Shown here one piece after another: positions 44,516 through 52,921 of a DNA stretch of 64,000 bases. The DNA comes from Bacteroidales bacterium (GTDB taxonomy: Bacteria > Bacteroidota > Bacteroidia > Bacteroidales > UBA932), in contig JAGDBO010000017.1 of NCBI GenBank assembly GCA_017959005.1, positions 98,853 to 162,852 of the forward strand. The letters are read 5' to 3'. The first letter of the stretch is position 1; each line of letters starts with the position of its first letter. Below the pieces are notes generated by a model. That model was not told the DNA's origin. It saw nothing but the letters and a program-made list of their open reading frames with translations, and ran no database searches. A program made the translations under genes and the position numbers.

Positions 44516-47500
44516 TTATCTCTCAACTTTTATCTTAATAACGGAGCCCTCTTCCCACTCAACCTCTGCGGCTCCCTGCAGCTTAGGAGAGTTAGCCTCC
44601 ACCAGCTGGATGCTGTTTGCAAGTGTCTGAGCGCAAACATAATCACACAGTGCCTTATTCTCCTCTCCTACTATTGCATCTACCACTTCTTTGCGATTTT
44701 CCAAAGTAATGGAGATTCTGTCAGTAACCTCAAAACCGGAATCTTTTCTCAGGTTCTGAATGCGGTTAACCAGCTCACGTGCAATGCCTTCTCTCTTCAG
44801 CTCATCCGTAATCTTAATGTCCAGAGCAAGTGTCAAAGTTCCCTCAGTTGCAACGAGCCAGCCCGGCATATCCTCTGAAGAAATCTCATAATCACCCTTT
44901 TGCAGCACTACCTCTCCAAGCGGAAGAGAGAGTTTGTACTCCTCACTTCTCTCTATTGCGGAAATCTCTTTCTGTGTAAAGTTAGCAAAAGCTGAAGAAA
45001 TTTCCTTCATCTGTTTGCCATATTTTTTACCCAGAGATTTGAAGTTTGGCTTTATCTTTTTGGTAATCAAACCTTCAGTGTCCGTAATGTACTCTATCTG
45101 TTTTACGTTAACCTCGCTTAAGACAATGCCCTCCACCTTCTGCAGGTGCTCCTTAACCTTAGGGTCAATGACAGGAATCATAATCTTTGCAAGCGGCTGA
45201 CGCACTTTAATGTTGACTTTTCTTCTGAGAGCCAGAACCATGGAGGTGCTCTTCTGAGCCAGAGCCATTCTCTCCTCCAAATCCTTGTCTATGAGACTCT
45301 CATCTGCAGTAGGCATCATAGTCACGTGAACGGAAGGCTCCTTGTGCATTTTGGAAACTGCGTTCAGATCCAAAAAGAGACGCTCCATATAGAACGGAGC
45401 AATTGGAGCGGCAAGAATTGCAACGGTCTCCAGGCAGGAGTAAAGCGTCTGATATGCAGCCAGTTTATCACTGTTCATAGTGCCACCCCAGAATCTCTTT
45501 CTGTTAAGACGAACATACCAGTTGCTCAGATGGTCACATACAAACTCCTGAATAAGACGGCCGGCAGTTGTAACGTCATAATCTTCATAACGCTCCTTAA
45601 CGTCTCTAATCAGAGAGTTGAGGTATGAAATAATCCAACGGTCTATCTCAGGACGCTCTTTTACAGGAATTTGCGGAGCATCATTTGTAAACTTGTCCAC
45701 ATTTGCATAGAGCGCAAAGAAGGAGTAAGTGTTGTAGAGAGTTCCAAAGAACTTTCTTCTCACCTCATCAACACCCGCATCATCAAACTTAAGGTTATCC
45801 CAAGGCTGAGCATTGGTAAGCATATACCATCTCAAAGCATCCGCACCGTAAGTGTTAATCTGGCCGAACGGATCTACCGCATTGCCCAATCTCTTACTCA
45901 TCTTCTCACCCTTCTTATCCAGCACCAAACCGTTGGAAACCACAGTCTTGAATGCAGGAGTATGAGAAACCATAGTGTGAATTGCATGGAGCGTATAGAA
46001 CCATCCGCGAGTCTGATCCACACCCTCTGCAATAAAGTCTGCAGTCTGTCCGAACTCCTCCTTACCCAACTTGGCAAGGGTCTCCTGAGCGTAAGGCATA
46101 GCGCCGGAATCAAACCAAACGTCAATCAAATCACTCTCCCTTCTCATAGGTTTGCCGCTCTCTGAAACGAGCACAACCTCATCTATGTAAGGCTTGTGAA
46201 TATCAATCTTGTTGTAGTTCTCATCTGAGAAGTCATTTGGAACAAATCCCTTCTCTTTCAGAGGGTTGGAAACCATCACACCAGCTGCAACAGCCTTATC
46301 TATCTCACTGTAAAGCTCCGCGATGGATCCTATGCACTTCTCCTCTTTCTTATCTTCCGTTCTCCAGATTGGAAGCGGAGTTCCCCAATATCTGCTGCGG
46401 GAGAGGTTCCAATCCTGCAGATTCTCAAGCCATTTGCCAAATCTGCCGGTACCGGTGCTCTCCGGTTTCCAGTTAATCTGCTTGTTGAGTTCAATCATCT
46501 CATCCCTAACTGCGGTAGCACGGATGAACCAACTGTCCAGAGGATAGTAAAGTACAGGTTTGTCTGTCCTCCAGCAGTGAGGATATGAGTGAACGTGTTT
46601 TTCAATCTTGAAGGCCTTGCCCTCCATCTTCAGCTGAACACAGATATCTACATCCAGAGTCTCTGCATCCGGAGCCAGAGTGGAGTCGTATGCATTCTTT
46701 ACATAACGGCCGGCCCACTTGTTATACTCCTCTGTAACTCTCTCTCTTACAAACTCTTCATCCAGGTCTTCAACTCTGTAAAATTTACCCGTACGGTCTA
46801 CCATAGGCCTCCAGAGACCCTCTTTATCCTTGAGTGTGAAAGGAGCAATGTTGTTCTGCTTACCCACTTTGTCATCATCCGCACCAAAGGTTGGAGCAAT
46901 ATGAACTATACCGGTACCCTCTTCAGTAGAGACAAAGTCTCCGGTAATAACTCTCATAGTGTTCTCCTCAGGCTTAATCCAAGGGATAAGCTGTTTGTAT
47001 CTAATACCCTCAAGATCACGTCCTTTGAAAGACTCCTGCACCTGGTAAGGAACCAGTTTGTCTCCCGGTTTGTAACTATCCAGAGGAAGATCTACAGCCT
47101 TAGGGTTGAAGTTAGCGGCCAGAAGTTCCTTGGCAGCTATGTAAGTTGCCGCCTTTCCGCTGTACGGATTGAAGGAACGTACCTTAACGTACTCAATATT
47201 AGGGCCTACGCAGAGAGCAACGTTAGATGGAAGAGTCCAAGGAGTGGTTGTCCAGGCAATGAAGAAGAGTTCCCCCTCCTCAACATCGTTGAACAGAAAC
47301 TCACTCTTAGTATCTCTAACAACCTCAAACTGAACGGTTGCCGTAGTATCCTTAACGTCTCTGTAGCAGCCCGGCTGGTTAAGTTCGTGAGAACTCAGAC
47401 CTGTTCCCGCTGCCGGAGAGTAAGGCTGAATGGTATAACCCTTATAGAGCAAACCCTTGTTGTACAAATCTTTAAGAAGGTACCACAGGGTCTCAATATA

Positions 47501-47962
47501 TCTGTTGTCATAAGTGATGTACGGGTTATCCATATCCACCCAATAACCAATCTGCTCGGTAAGGTTAACCCACTCTTTAGTATACTTCATAACCTCCTTG
47601 CGGCAGGCCATATTGTACTCATCTACAGAGATTTTCTTCCCGATATCCTCCTTGGTGATACCCAACATCTTCTCCACACCCAACTCCACAGGAAGGCCGT
47701 GGGTGTCCCAACCGGCCTTACGGTCTACCCTGTAACCGGTCTGAGTCTTGTAACGGCAGTAAACATCTTTAATGGATCTGGCCATAACGTGATGAATACC
47801 AGGCATTCCGTTAGCGGATGGCGGACCCTCAAAGAAGACAAACTTAGGTGCCCCCTCCCTTGCTTTGCTCACATTCTCAAAGCACTTTTCTTCCTTCCAT
47901 TTCTTCAGGACCTCACGTCCCAGTTCTACAAGGTCAAATTTCTTATACTCTTCAAAACCCAT
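44516..47962 (-). CDS. ileS: Isoleucyl-tRNA synthetase
   Basis: Charges tRNA-Ile. The 1148 aa have the class I signature PPSANGMPGIHH (near residue 50) and GEKMSKRLGN (KMSKS loop, near residue 690), and the editing domain with WTTTPWTLPSN. It is the long form, common in Bacteroidota. First gene of the ileS-DksA-lspA-tRNA-Ser unit; a TAAATTTG box at 47991-47998 is the likely -7 element. No T-box leader is seen. Confidence 0.97.
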   Translation of the reverse strand: MGFEEYKKFDLVELGREVLKKWKEEKCFENVSKAREGAPKFVFFEGPPSANGMPGIHHVMARSIKDVYCRYKTQTGYRVDRKAGWDTHGLPVELGVEKMLGITKEDIGKKISVDEYNMACRKEVMKYTKEWVNLTEQIGYWVDMDNPYITYDNRYIETLWYLLKDLYNKGLLYKGYTIQPYSPAAGTGLSSHELNQPGCYRDVKDTTATVQFEVVRDTKSEFLFNDVEEGELFFIAWTTTPWTLPSNVALCVGPNIEYVKVRSFNPYSGKAATYIAAKELLAANFNPKAVDLPLDSYKPGDKLVPYQVQESFKGRDLEGIRYKQLIPWIKPEENTMRVITGDFVSTEEGTGIVHIAPTFGADDDKVGKQNNIAPFTLKDKEGLWRPMVDRTGKFYRVEDLDEEFVRERVTEEYNKWAGRYVKNAYDSTLAPDAETLDVDICVQLKMEGKAFKIEKHVHSYPHCWRTDKPVLYYPLDSWFIRATAVRDEMIELNKQINWKPESTGTGRFGKWLENLQDWNLSRSRYWGTPLPIWRTEDKKEEKCIGSIAELYSEIDKAVAAGVMVSNPLKEKGFVPNDFSDENYNKIDIHKPYIDEVVLVSESGKPMRRESDLIDVWFDSGAMPYAQETLAKLGKEEFGQTADFIAEGVDQTRGWFYTLHAIHTMVSHTPAFKTVVSNGLVLDKKGEKMSKRLGNAVDPFGQINTYGADALRWYMLTNAQPWDNLKFDDAGVDEVRRKFFGTLYNTYSFFALYANVDKFTNDAPQIPVKERPEIDRWIISYLNSLIRDVKERYEDYDVTTAGRLIQEFVCDHLSNWYVRLNRKRFWGGTMNSDKLAAYQTLYSCLETVAILAAPIAPFYMERLFLDLNAVSKMHKEPSVHVTMMPTADESLIDKDLEERMALAQKSTSMVLALRRKVNIKVRQPLAKIMIPVIDPKVKEHLQKVEGIVLSEVNVKQIEYITDTEGLITKKIKPNFKSLGKKYGKQMKEISSAFANFTQKEISAIERSEEYKLSLPLGEVVLQKGDYEISSEDMPGWLVATEGTLTLALDIKITDELKREGIARELVNRIQNLRKDSGFEVTDRISITLENRKEVVDAIVGEENKALCDYVCAQTLANSIQLVEANSPKLQGAAEVEWEEGSVIKIKVER

Positions 47963-47990
47963 AATTGATACGTTGAGTTGTTTAGGGGGG

Positions 47991-47998
47991 CAAATTTA
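47991..47998 (-). promoter_or_regulatory. -7 element of ileS
   Basis: Minus-strand TAAATTTG, 28 nt before the ileS ATG; divergent from the cvpA promoter at 48011. Confidence 0.45.
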
Positions 47999-48010
47999 CA
48001 ATAAATCCCC

Positions 48011-48018
48011 TATATTTG
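48011..48018 (+). promoter_or_regulatory. -7 element of cvpA
   Basis: TATATTTG, a perfect TAnnTTTG, only 7 nt before the ATG at 48026, so the mRNA is probably leaderless or nearly so. Confidence 0.55.
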
Positions 48019-48025
48019 CACTGCT

Positions 48026-48529
48026 ATGTCAATATTGGATTTTATAATTATTGCTATCGCTGTCATTTCCTTCCTCTGGGGAATCAGAAAGGGATTCGTT
48101 GGACAGCTTATGTCCCTTATAGGACTGATATTCGGTCTTTGGGGCGCCTCTAAACTTACAGTTCCAATCACAACTAAACTTATGCCTCTGCTGGGGCCGA
48201 GCGTACCGGAGGGTACGGTGAGAATTATCATCTACATAATCCTGACCGTTCTCTTTATAATCCTCTTCAACTGGTTGGGCAGACTCCTGGAGAAAGTGAT
48301 GAATCTCACCATATTAGGAGGGTTGAACAAAGTGTTGGGAGCCGTTCTTTCTCTGCTTAAAGCAGTAATTATTGCTATGATTATTGCCTCAATTATTGAC
48401 CAGTCTCCTGAGTCATTGGGACTTAGCAAGTGTGCGTTCATTAAGGAGAGCAAGATTTATCCAATCCTGGTTCACCAGGCAGAATTATTCTTCCCGTTCG
48501 TCAAGAGTTTGTTCGCAAGCGTCATTTAG
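48026..48529 (+). CDS. CvpA-family inner-membrane protein
   Basis: A 167-aa protein with about four hydrophobic helices (MSILDFIIIAIAVISFLWG at the start, then RKGFVGQLMSLIGLIFGLWG), the CvpA (colicin V production) family pattern. CvpA homologues are often ordinary envelope proteins, so its position just before a peptide-export cassette may be chance; a terminator hairpin follows 8 nt after its stop and separates the two. Confidence 0.85.
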   Translation: MSILDFIIIAIAVISFLWGIRKGFVGQLMSLIGLIFGLWGASKLTVPITTKLMPLLGPSVPEGTVRIIIYIILTVLFIILFNWLGRLLEKVMNLTILGGLNKVLGAVLSLLKAVIIAMIIASIIDQSPESLGLSKCAFIKESKIYPILVHQAELFFPFVKSLFASVI

Positions 48530-48537
48530 TTTCTCAC

Positions 48538-48567
48538 TTTTGGGATAATCCTGCTATTATCCCAAAA
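48538..48567 (+). terminator. Intrinsic terminator of cvpA
   Basis: Perfect 12-bp stem (TTTTGGGATAAT at 48538-48549, complement at 48556-48567) with a 6-nt loop and a T-rich 3' side. It insulates cvpA from the peptide-export cassette. Confidence 0.75.
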
Positions 48568-48588
48568 TTTAGGATAATTACAAGATTT

Positions 48589-48624
48589 ACCCCTCAAAGT
48601 ATTTACGCGAATGCTTTGAGGGGT
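48589..48624. promoter_or_regulatory. Inverted repeat overlapping the cassette promoter (possible operator)
   Basis: Arms 48589-48603 and 48610-48624 pair over 15 bp with one G-T wobble and a 6-nt loop; the outer 11 bp (ACCCCTCAAAG) are perfect. The right arm contains the -33 TTTG of the predicted promoter, so the repeat lies upstream of the transcription start and may be a regulator-binding site rather than an RNA hairpin. Confidence 0.5.
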
Positions 48625-48645
48625 AGTCTTTTACGCCCAACTTTG
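48615..48645 (+). promoter_or_regulatory. Promoter of the peptide-export cassette
   Basis: A -33 TTTG (48615-48618), 19-nt spacer and a -7 CAACTTTG (48638-48645), one mismatch from TAnnTTTG. The spacing is close to the Bacteroidota norm. Transcription would start near 48650, just before the ATG at 48661. Confidence 0.5.
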
Positions 48646-48660
48646 CAACAAAAAGAGGCA

Positions 48661-48822
48661 ATGAGAAAACAGAGACATCAGAGAGAAAAGACATTCCAAA
48701 TGTTCACGCCTGAATCATACGGAATTGCCCCTATGAGGGGGAGGGTAACCTTTCTCTACTCTCTAATGATTCTCCTTTGCTTTGCAATATGCATAGGCAC
48801 TCTGTGTCTGTTGCTATCCTAA
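48661..48822 (+). CDS. 53-aa single-span membrane protein, first gene of the peptide-export cassette
   Basis: Start taken at the ATG 16 nt after the promoter; an upstream in-frame TTG lies inside the inverted repeat. The product has a basic, polar N-terminal half (MRKQRHQREK) and one transmembrane helix at the end (FLYSLMILLCFAICIGTLCLLL), so N-terminus probably cytoplasmic. Family not recognised. Size, topology and position fit an immunity-like or transporter-accessory protein for the peptides encoded downstream, but no motif proves it. Confidence 0.6.
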   Translation: MRKQRHQREKTFQMFTPESYGIAPMRGRVTFLYSLMILLCFAICIGTLCLLLS

Positions 48823-48890
48823 TTTAGTATAGGAGGGTATCGGGAGATAATTTGGATTATTTGGGGCTTTCCCGGTACCCGTTGGATTTT

Positions 48891-51083
48891 ATGAGAAGTG
48901 TTCTAAATATAAAGCAGACAGACTCTTATGACTGTGGAGCCGCATCTCTGGCAAGCGTAGCGGGATGGTGGGGAGTATACCTTCCCCTCAGCCGTTTCAG
49001 AAGAGAGTGCGGTTGCAGCAAAGAGGGGGTCACAATTCAGGGAATCATAGACGGAGCCAGAGCGGTTGGGTTAAGCGCCAAAGCATTGAAGGTGGAAGAG
49101 AAAGAGAGACTCTCAACAGAGGAGAAGAGGGAGAGGCTCCGTTCCTTGAATGTTCTCAAGGCTCCTGTTATTCTGCACATTACAACAGAGAGCGGAATGC
49201 TTCATTTTGTGGTTATGACCAGGTGCGTAGGAAAACGCATACATATTATGGATCCGGCTAAAGGGAGGATTGAGAAGAGATTGATTGGTGAGTTTGCATT
49301 GCAATGGAGCGGTTATGTAATTCTGTGTTCACCGGGAGAGGGGTTTGCAAAGAGAGATGAGGCAGAGGGTAGATTTGGAAGAATTATAAAACTCCTGAAA
49401 TACCACAGAAGGGAGGTTATCCTCTCTTTAGCAGGGTCTGTTGCCCTCTCCGCGGTGGGAGTCTGCAACTCCCTTCTGCTTCAGTTACTTATAGATGACG
49501 TTATACCATCGGGAGATAAGTCACTGCTGGTAATAATATCTGCAGCCATACTTACATTGATGCCGCTTTCATTGGCAGTGAGTTACTTGAGAAACCTCTA
49601 CCTGATAAGCAGCGGAGTGGCGCTGGATACCAGATTGAACTCCGGGTTTATGAGAAGAATACTCTCAATGGATGCGCGCTTTTTCAAAGACTATCCCAAG
49701 GGGGAGTTGGAATCCAGATTATCAGATAGTTACAAAATAAGAGCTTTGGTCTGTGAAGGCACGGTACAGGCGGGGGTCTGTATCTCTACCCTGTCAATAG
49801 TCACCATTCTACTCTTTACTTTCTACCAAAAACTTGCACTTCTTCTACTGTGCACCCTCCCCGCCTTTATCGTGATGCTCATTCTCTCAGACAGAGCAAA
49901 CAAGAGGATAAGCAAGAGGGTTATGTCTTCCGCCTCCGCCTATGAAGCGGACGTGATAGATACCATAGAGGGGGCGGACCAGATAAGACACTTTAACATT
50001 GAGCCGTCAACACTCAGATATAACGGAAGTTATGCTACGCTGGCACTGGAAAGTTACAGAGCCGGAAAAATCTCCAGCGCTCTGGATCTTATGGGCAGCG
50101 GAATCTCTCAACTGATAATGGCGGTTATACTGATTGGAGGGGGTACGGCCGTACTCTACGGAAAGATGAGCGTAGGCGAACTAGTTTCATTTTTCACACT
50201 CAGTTCGTTTTTCATCTCCCCGATGAATGAACTTCTCCATTTAAACTCAGCATTAAATGAGGCTCTTACGGCATCTGACCGAGTTTATGACATTACCTCC
50301 TCCCAACCGGTATATGAAGGGATTATAAAGAGAGACTCCTCTAAAAGCGAGCAGATGCAGAAAAGTTTGGAACTTAAGAATATAAGTTTCAGATATCCCG
50401 GAAGGGAATCTCTGATAGAGAATTTCAGCTGCATTCTTCCCGCCGGCTCAATTACAGCAATTTACGGAGCCAGCGGTTGCGGCAAGAGCACATTGGTTTC
50501 ACTACTTATGAGAGACTGGAAACCTAACGAGGGCAAGATCCTATATGGTGGCATTGATATCTTTTCTTACAATCCTATTTGCTGGAGGGAAATAATTTCT
50601 GCCGCCCCTCAAATGTCTCATATTTTCAATGCCACCATTCTGGAGAATATAACCATGGAGCTGGGAAGCGCTCCTAAAGAGATAGATGACAAGTGTTTAG
50701 AGAAGATAGCCACCATCACTTCACAGATAGGGATGGAGAAAATGATAAACAGACTGCAGAACGGAATAATGACTCAGGTGGGAAAGGGAGGTGTACAACT
50801 CTCAGGCGGAGAGGTGCAGAAAGTACTGCTGGCCAGAGCATTGTACCGCAATCCAAAGATTCTCGTCTTAGATGAGACCACCTCCTTTATGGATCAGGAG
50901 AGCAAAAACAGAGTTTATGATACATTAAAAGAATTGAAACAAACGGGATGTTGTATTGTCTTGATTTCCCACAACAGGGATACTCTCTCCATCGCAGACC
51001 GTGCAATAGAACTTTGTAATAAGACCGGTCAACTAACAAAGGCGGAATCCGGCGCGCCACCACTGCCGGAACCTAAAAGCTAA
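48891..51083 (+). CDS. Peptidase-containing ABC transporter (C39 protease, bacteriocin-type exporter)
   Basis: A 730-aa PCAT that cuts double-glycine leaders and exports the cargo. The ATG at 48891 is preferred to a TTG 39 nt upstream because C39 domains start close to the catalytic motif. C39 domain (residues 1-150): Q9 in QTDSYDCG, Cys15, His105 in MLHFVVM and Asp121 in IMDPAKG form a full catalytic site, with a charged insert around 68-87. Membrane domain (about 160-480): several helices. ATPase: Walker A GASGCGKST (about 525), LSGGE (about 636), ILVLDE (about 656), SHNRD (about 691). Two GG-leader peptides follow directly. Confidence 0.93.
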   Translation: MRSVLNIKQTDSYDCGAASLASVAGWWGVYLPLSRFRRECGCSKEGVTIQGIIDGARAVGLSAKALKVEEKERLSTEEKRERLRSLNVLKAPVILHITTESGMLHFVVMTRCVGKRIHIMDPAKGRIEKRLIGEFALQWSGYVILCSPGEGFAKRDEAEGRFGRIIKLLKYHRREVILSLAGSVALSAVGVCNSLLLQLLIDDVIPSGDKSLLVIISAAILTLMPLSLAVSYLRNLYLISSGVALDTRLNSGFMRRILSMDARFFKDYPKGELESRLSDSYKIRALVCEGTVQAGVCISTLSIVTILLFTFYQKLALLLLCTLPAFIVMLILSDRANKRISKRVMSSASAYEADVIDTIEGADQIRHFNIEPSTLRYNGSYATLALESYRAGKISSALDLMGSGISQLIMAVILIGGGTAVLYGKMSVGELVSFFTLSSFFISPMNELLHLNSALNEALTASDRVYDITSSQPVYEGIIKRDSSKSEQMQKSLELKNISFRYPGRESLIENFSCILPAGSITAIYGASGCGKSTLVSLLMRDWKPNEGKILYGGIDIFSYNPICWREIISAAPQMSHIFNATILENITMELGSAPKEIDDKCLEKIATITSQIGMEKMINRLQNGIMTQVGKGGVQLSGGEVQKVLLARALYRNPKILVLDETTSFMDQESKNRVYDTLKELKQTGCCIVLISHNRDTLSIADRAIELCNKTGQLTKAESGAPPLPEPKS

Positions 51084-51087
51084 TAAT

Positions 51088-51309
51088 ATGGAAGACAAGA
51101 GGTTAATGCTGAGGGGCTTTATTAGTGTTAAAGATGAAGAGCTTCAGCTCTCCGGAGGAATTTCACCGGAGACAATCAAGAGAATTGCCAGAATCGTCGG
51201 ATATGTTTTGGATTTCATCTCCACCTACAGTTCCGATTTCAACAAAGGCTACAAGAAAGGACTTGAGGGCAAACCATTTTTTCAACTGATGCCAACAACT
51301 GTAAGATAG
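51088..51309 (+). CDS. Double-glycine leader peptide 1 (bacteriocin-like)
   Basis: A 73-aa precursor starting 4 nt after the transporter. The leader ends FISVKDEELQLSGG, with Val-11, Glu-8 and Leu-4 relative to the cut, matching C39 leaders; a second ATG at codon 7 would give an 18-aa leader like that of peptide 2. The mature part (49 aa, from ISPETIKRIARIVGYV) is amphipathic and contains a GxxxG motif (GYKKG). No cysteines, so not a sactipeptide or disulfide type. Probably a secreted antimicrobial or signalling peptide. Confidence 0.8.
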   Translation: MEDKRLMLRGFISVKDEELQLSGGISPETIKRIARIVGYVLDFISTYSSDFNKGYKKGLEGKPFFQLMPTTVR

Positions 51310-51318
51310 GAGGTTGAT

Positions 51319-51495
51319 ATGAAAGGATTTGTTGAAATATCAAGGAGCGAGTGCTCATACGTTACAGGCGGAAAAGATTCTGAAGTTGCAAGAGTTGTTG
51401 AACTTATAGGATACGGAATCGGTGCCCTGGTAAGAGCCATCAAAAATTTCAGAGAAAACAGAAAAAAGCAGACATTGCAACTTATTCTGAACTAA
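51319..51495 (+). CDS. Double-glycine leader peptide 2 (bacteriocin-like)
   Basis: A 58-aa precursor, easily missed by length cutoffs. The 18-aa leader MKGFVEISRSECSYVTGG has Ile-12, Glu-8 and Val-4, a textbook C39 substrate. The mature 40 aa (KDSEVARVVELIGYGIGALV onward) are cationic at the C-terminal end (RENRKKQ) and contain GYGIG, a GxxxG motif. The gene is preceded by AGGAGG at 51308-51313, an unusually good Shine-Dalgarno for this phylum, 5 nt before the ATG. It shares an (I/V)AR(I/V)V core with peptide 1. Confidence 0.78.
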   Translation: MKGFVEISRSECSYVTGGKDSEVARVVELIGYGIGALVRAIKNFRENRKKQTLQLILN

Positions 51496-51520
51496 TATTC
51501 TGTTGAACCTTAGATTTTTG

Positions 51521-51550
51521 AAGGGTGGGGTGCGCCCCACCTTTCTTTTT
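51521..51550 (+). terminator. Intrinsic terminator of the peptide-export cassette
   Basis: Stem of 10 bp (AAGGGTGGGG with CCCCACCTTT, one G-T wobble), tetraloop TGCG and a T-run CTTTTT. It ends the cassette and separates it from tolC. Confidence 0.88.
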
Positions 51551-51577
51551 AATAATAGATTATAGTATAATATTTCA

Positions 51578-51585
51578 TATATTTG
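51578..51585 (+). promoter_or_regulatory. -7 element of the tolC-hlyD unit
   Basis: TATATTTG, perfect TAnnTTTG, 6 nt before the ATG at 51592. With the terminator at 51521-51550 it shows that tolC and its neighbour are transcribed separately from the peptide cassette. Confidence 0.55.
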
Positions 51586-51591
51586 CGACCT

Positions 51592-52920
51592 ATGAAAAAG
51601 ATAGCGGTAATATCATTGTTTCTCTTATCCTCTTTCACTCTCATTTGGGGACAAAAAAGTTCTCAATGGAGATTGGAAGATTGTATCTCATATGCAAGAG
51701 AGAACAATTTGCAGGTAAAGATTGGGGAGATTGGCGTTGAGCAGTCTCAAAGGGTGCTCAACGAGAGCAAGTGGTCTATGGCTCCCTCACTCAGTGCGGG
51801 AATGAGTCACAATATGAGTTGGGGACGTTCCGTAAACCTTCAGACTCTGGAGATTATAAAGAATAAGAGAACTATGTCCACCAGCGGAAGTTTAAGCGCC
51901 TCCGCAACGCTTTTTGGCGGACTCTCAAAGCAGAACTCAATTAAATCAAATAAAACCTCTCTTCTGATTGCATCAGAACAGGTTGAGAAGACAAAGAACG
52001 ACATCACAATTCAGATAACTCAGGCCTATCTTCAACTGCTTCTTTCCAAGGAGATTGAGCGCTCCGCAGAGGAGAGCTGCAAGAGTATGGAGGAGCAGGT
52101 GGACCGCACCGCAAAACTTGTAGATGCGGGAAGTCAGGCATACAGCACTCTGCTTGAGGTAAAGGCACAGCTGGCAAATGAGAAGAGCCAACTGGTTAAT
52201 GCAAGAAACGATGTTAGAAGCAACCGCCTGAGCCTTATGCAACTTCTTGATCTGCCTTCAGATATGTGGGAGAGTTTTGACGTTGTGGCACCGGACAGAG
52301 ACCTTGCTGCAAACGTCTACCCTACTGAGACAATGAACTCCATTTATGAGAGAGCACTCTCTCTGCCGCAGATAAAGATTGCTGAGTATGGTCTCCAGAA
52401 GAGCCGTTATGACTATAAGGCAGCCCGCGGAAGACTATACCCATCCATCTCAGTACAAGCGGGTTACGGCTCCTACTACTCAGACAGTCAGAGCGGCGCC
52501 TTCTTCTCTCAGTTTGATCACAACAGAAACCCTTCACTGGGATTCTCACTGAGCATACCTATATTCAACGCCCTCTCTTACAGAGTAAGCGCACGCAATG
52601 CAAAGGATGAGATTGAGAGAAACCGTCTGACCCTCCAGATGCAGAAACAGTCTCTATATAAGGAGATTCAGAGCGCCTACAACGAGGCCTTTTCTGCACT
52701 TGAGAGAATGAGGGCGGCGGAGGAGAATATGAAATCCATACAGGAATCATTCACATATACGGAGAACAAGTTCAACGTAGGAATGATGAACGCAACAGAT
52801 TACAACCTTGCAAAGTCCAACCTCTTCAAGGCCGTATCTTCCTACTATCAGGCAAAATACCAGTATCTGTTCGAACTCAAGATTTTAGATTTTTATAAAG
52901 GAAAAGCAATAACTCTTTAA
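51592..52920 (+). CDS. TolC-family outer-membrane efflux/secretion channel
   Basis: A 442-aa protein with signal peptide (MKKIAVISLFLLSSFTLIWG, cleavage before QKSS). The ATG at 51592 is used; an earlier TTG lies within the promoter box. Two TolC-like repeats are visible: WRLEDCISYARENN at the start and TENKFNVGMMNATDYNLAKS at the end. It forms the outer-membrane exit duct of a tripartite pump or type I secretion system. It is followed 1 nt later by the adaptor gene. Confidence 0.88.
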   Translation: MKKIAVISLFLLSSFTLIWGQKSSQWRLEDCISYARENNLQVKIGEIGVEQSQRVLNESKWSMAPSLSAGMSHNMSWGRSVNLQTLEIIKNKRTMSTSGSLSASATLFGGLSKQNSIKSNKTSLLIASEQVEKTKNDITIQITQAYLQLLLSKEIERSAEESCKSMEEQVDRTAKLVDAGSQAYSTLLEVKAQLANEKSQLVNARNDVRSNRLSLMQLLDLPSDMWESFDVVAPDRDLAANVYPTETMNSIYERALSLPQIKIAEYGLQKSRYDYKAARGRLYPSISVQAGYGSYYSDSQSGAFFSQFDHNRNPSLGFSLSIPIFNALSYRVSARNAKDEIERNRLTLQMQKQSLYKEIQSAYNEAFSALERMRAAEENMKSIQESFTYTENKFNVGMMNATDYNLAKSNLFKAVSSYYQAKYQYLFELKILDFYKGKAITL

Positions 52921-52921
52921 T

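Noticed and set aside
43844-44878. A 344-codon reading frame on the plus strand rich in Leu/Ser/Arg
   Set aside because: It is the mirror of the repetitive lysine/alanine-rich DksA-like gene on the minus strand and of the ileS end.
46589-47968. A 459-codon plus-strand reading frame opposite ileS
   Set aside because: It lies fully antisense to a well-supported ileS gene and has no recognisable domain.
48026-48529. CvpA gene as part of the peptide-export system
   Set aside because: A perfect terminator hairpin separates it from the cassette, and CvpA-family genes are common in genomes without bacteriocins.
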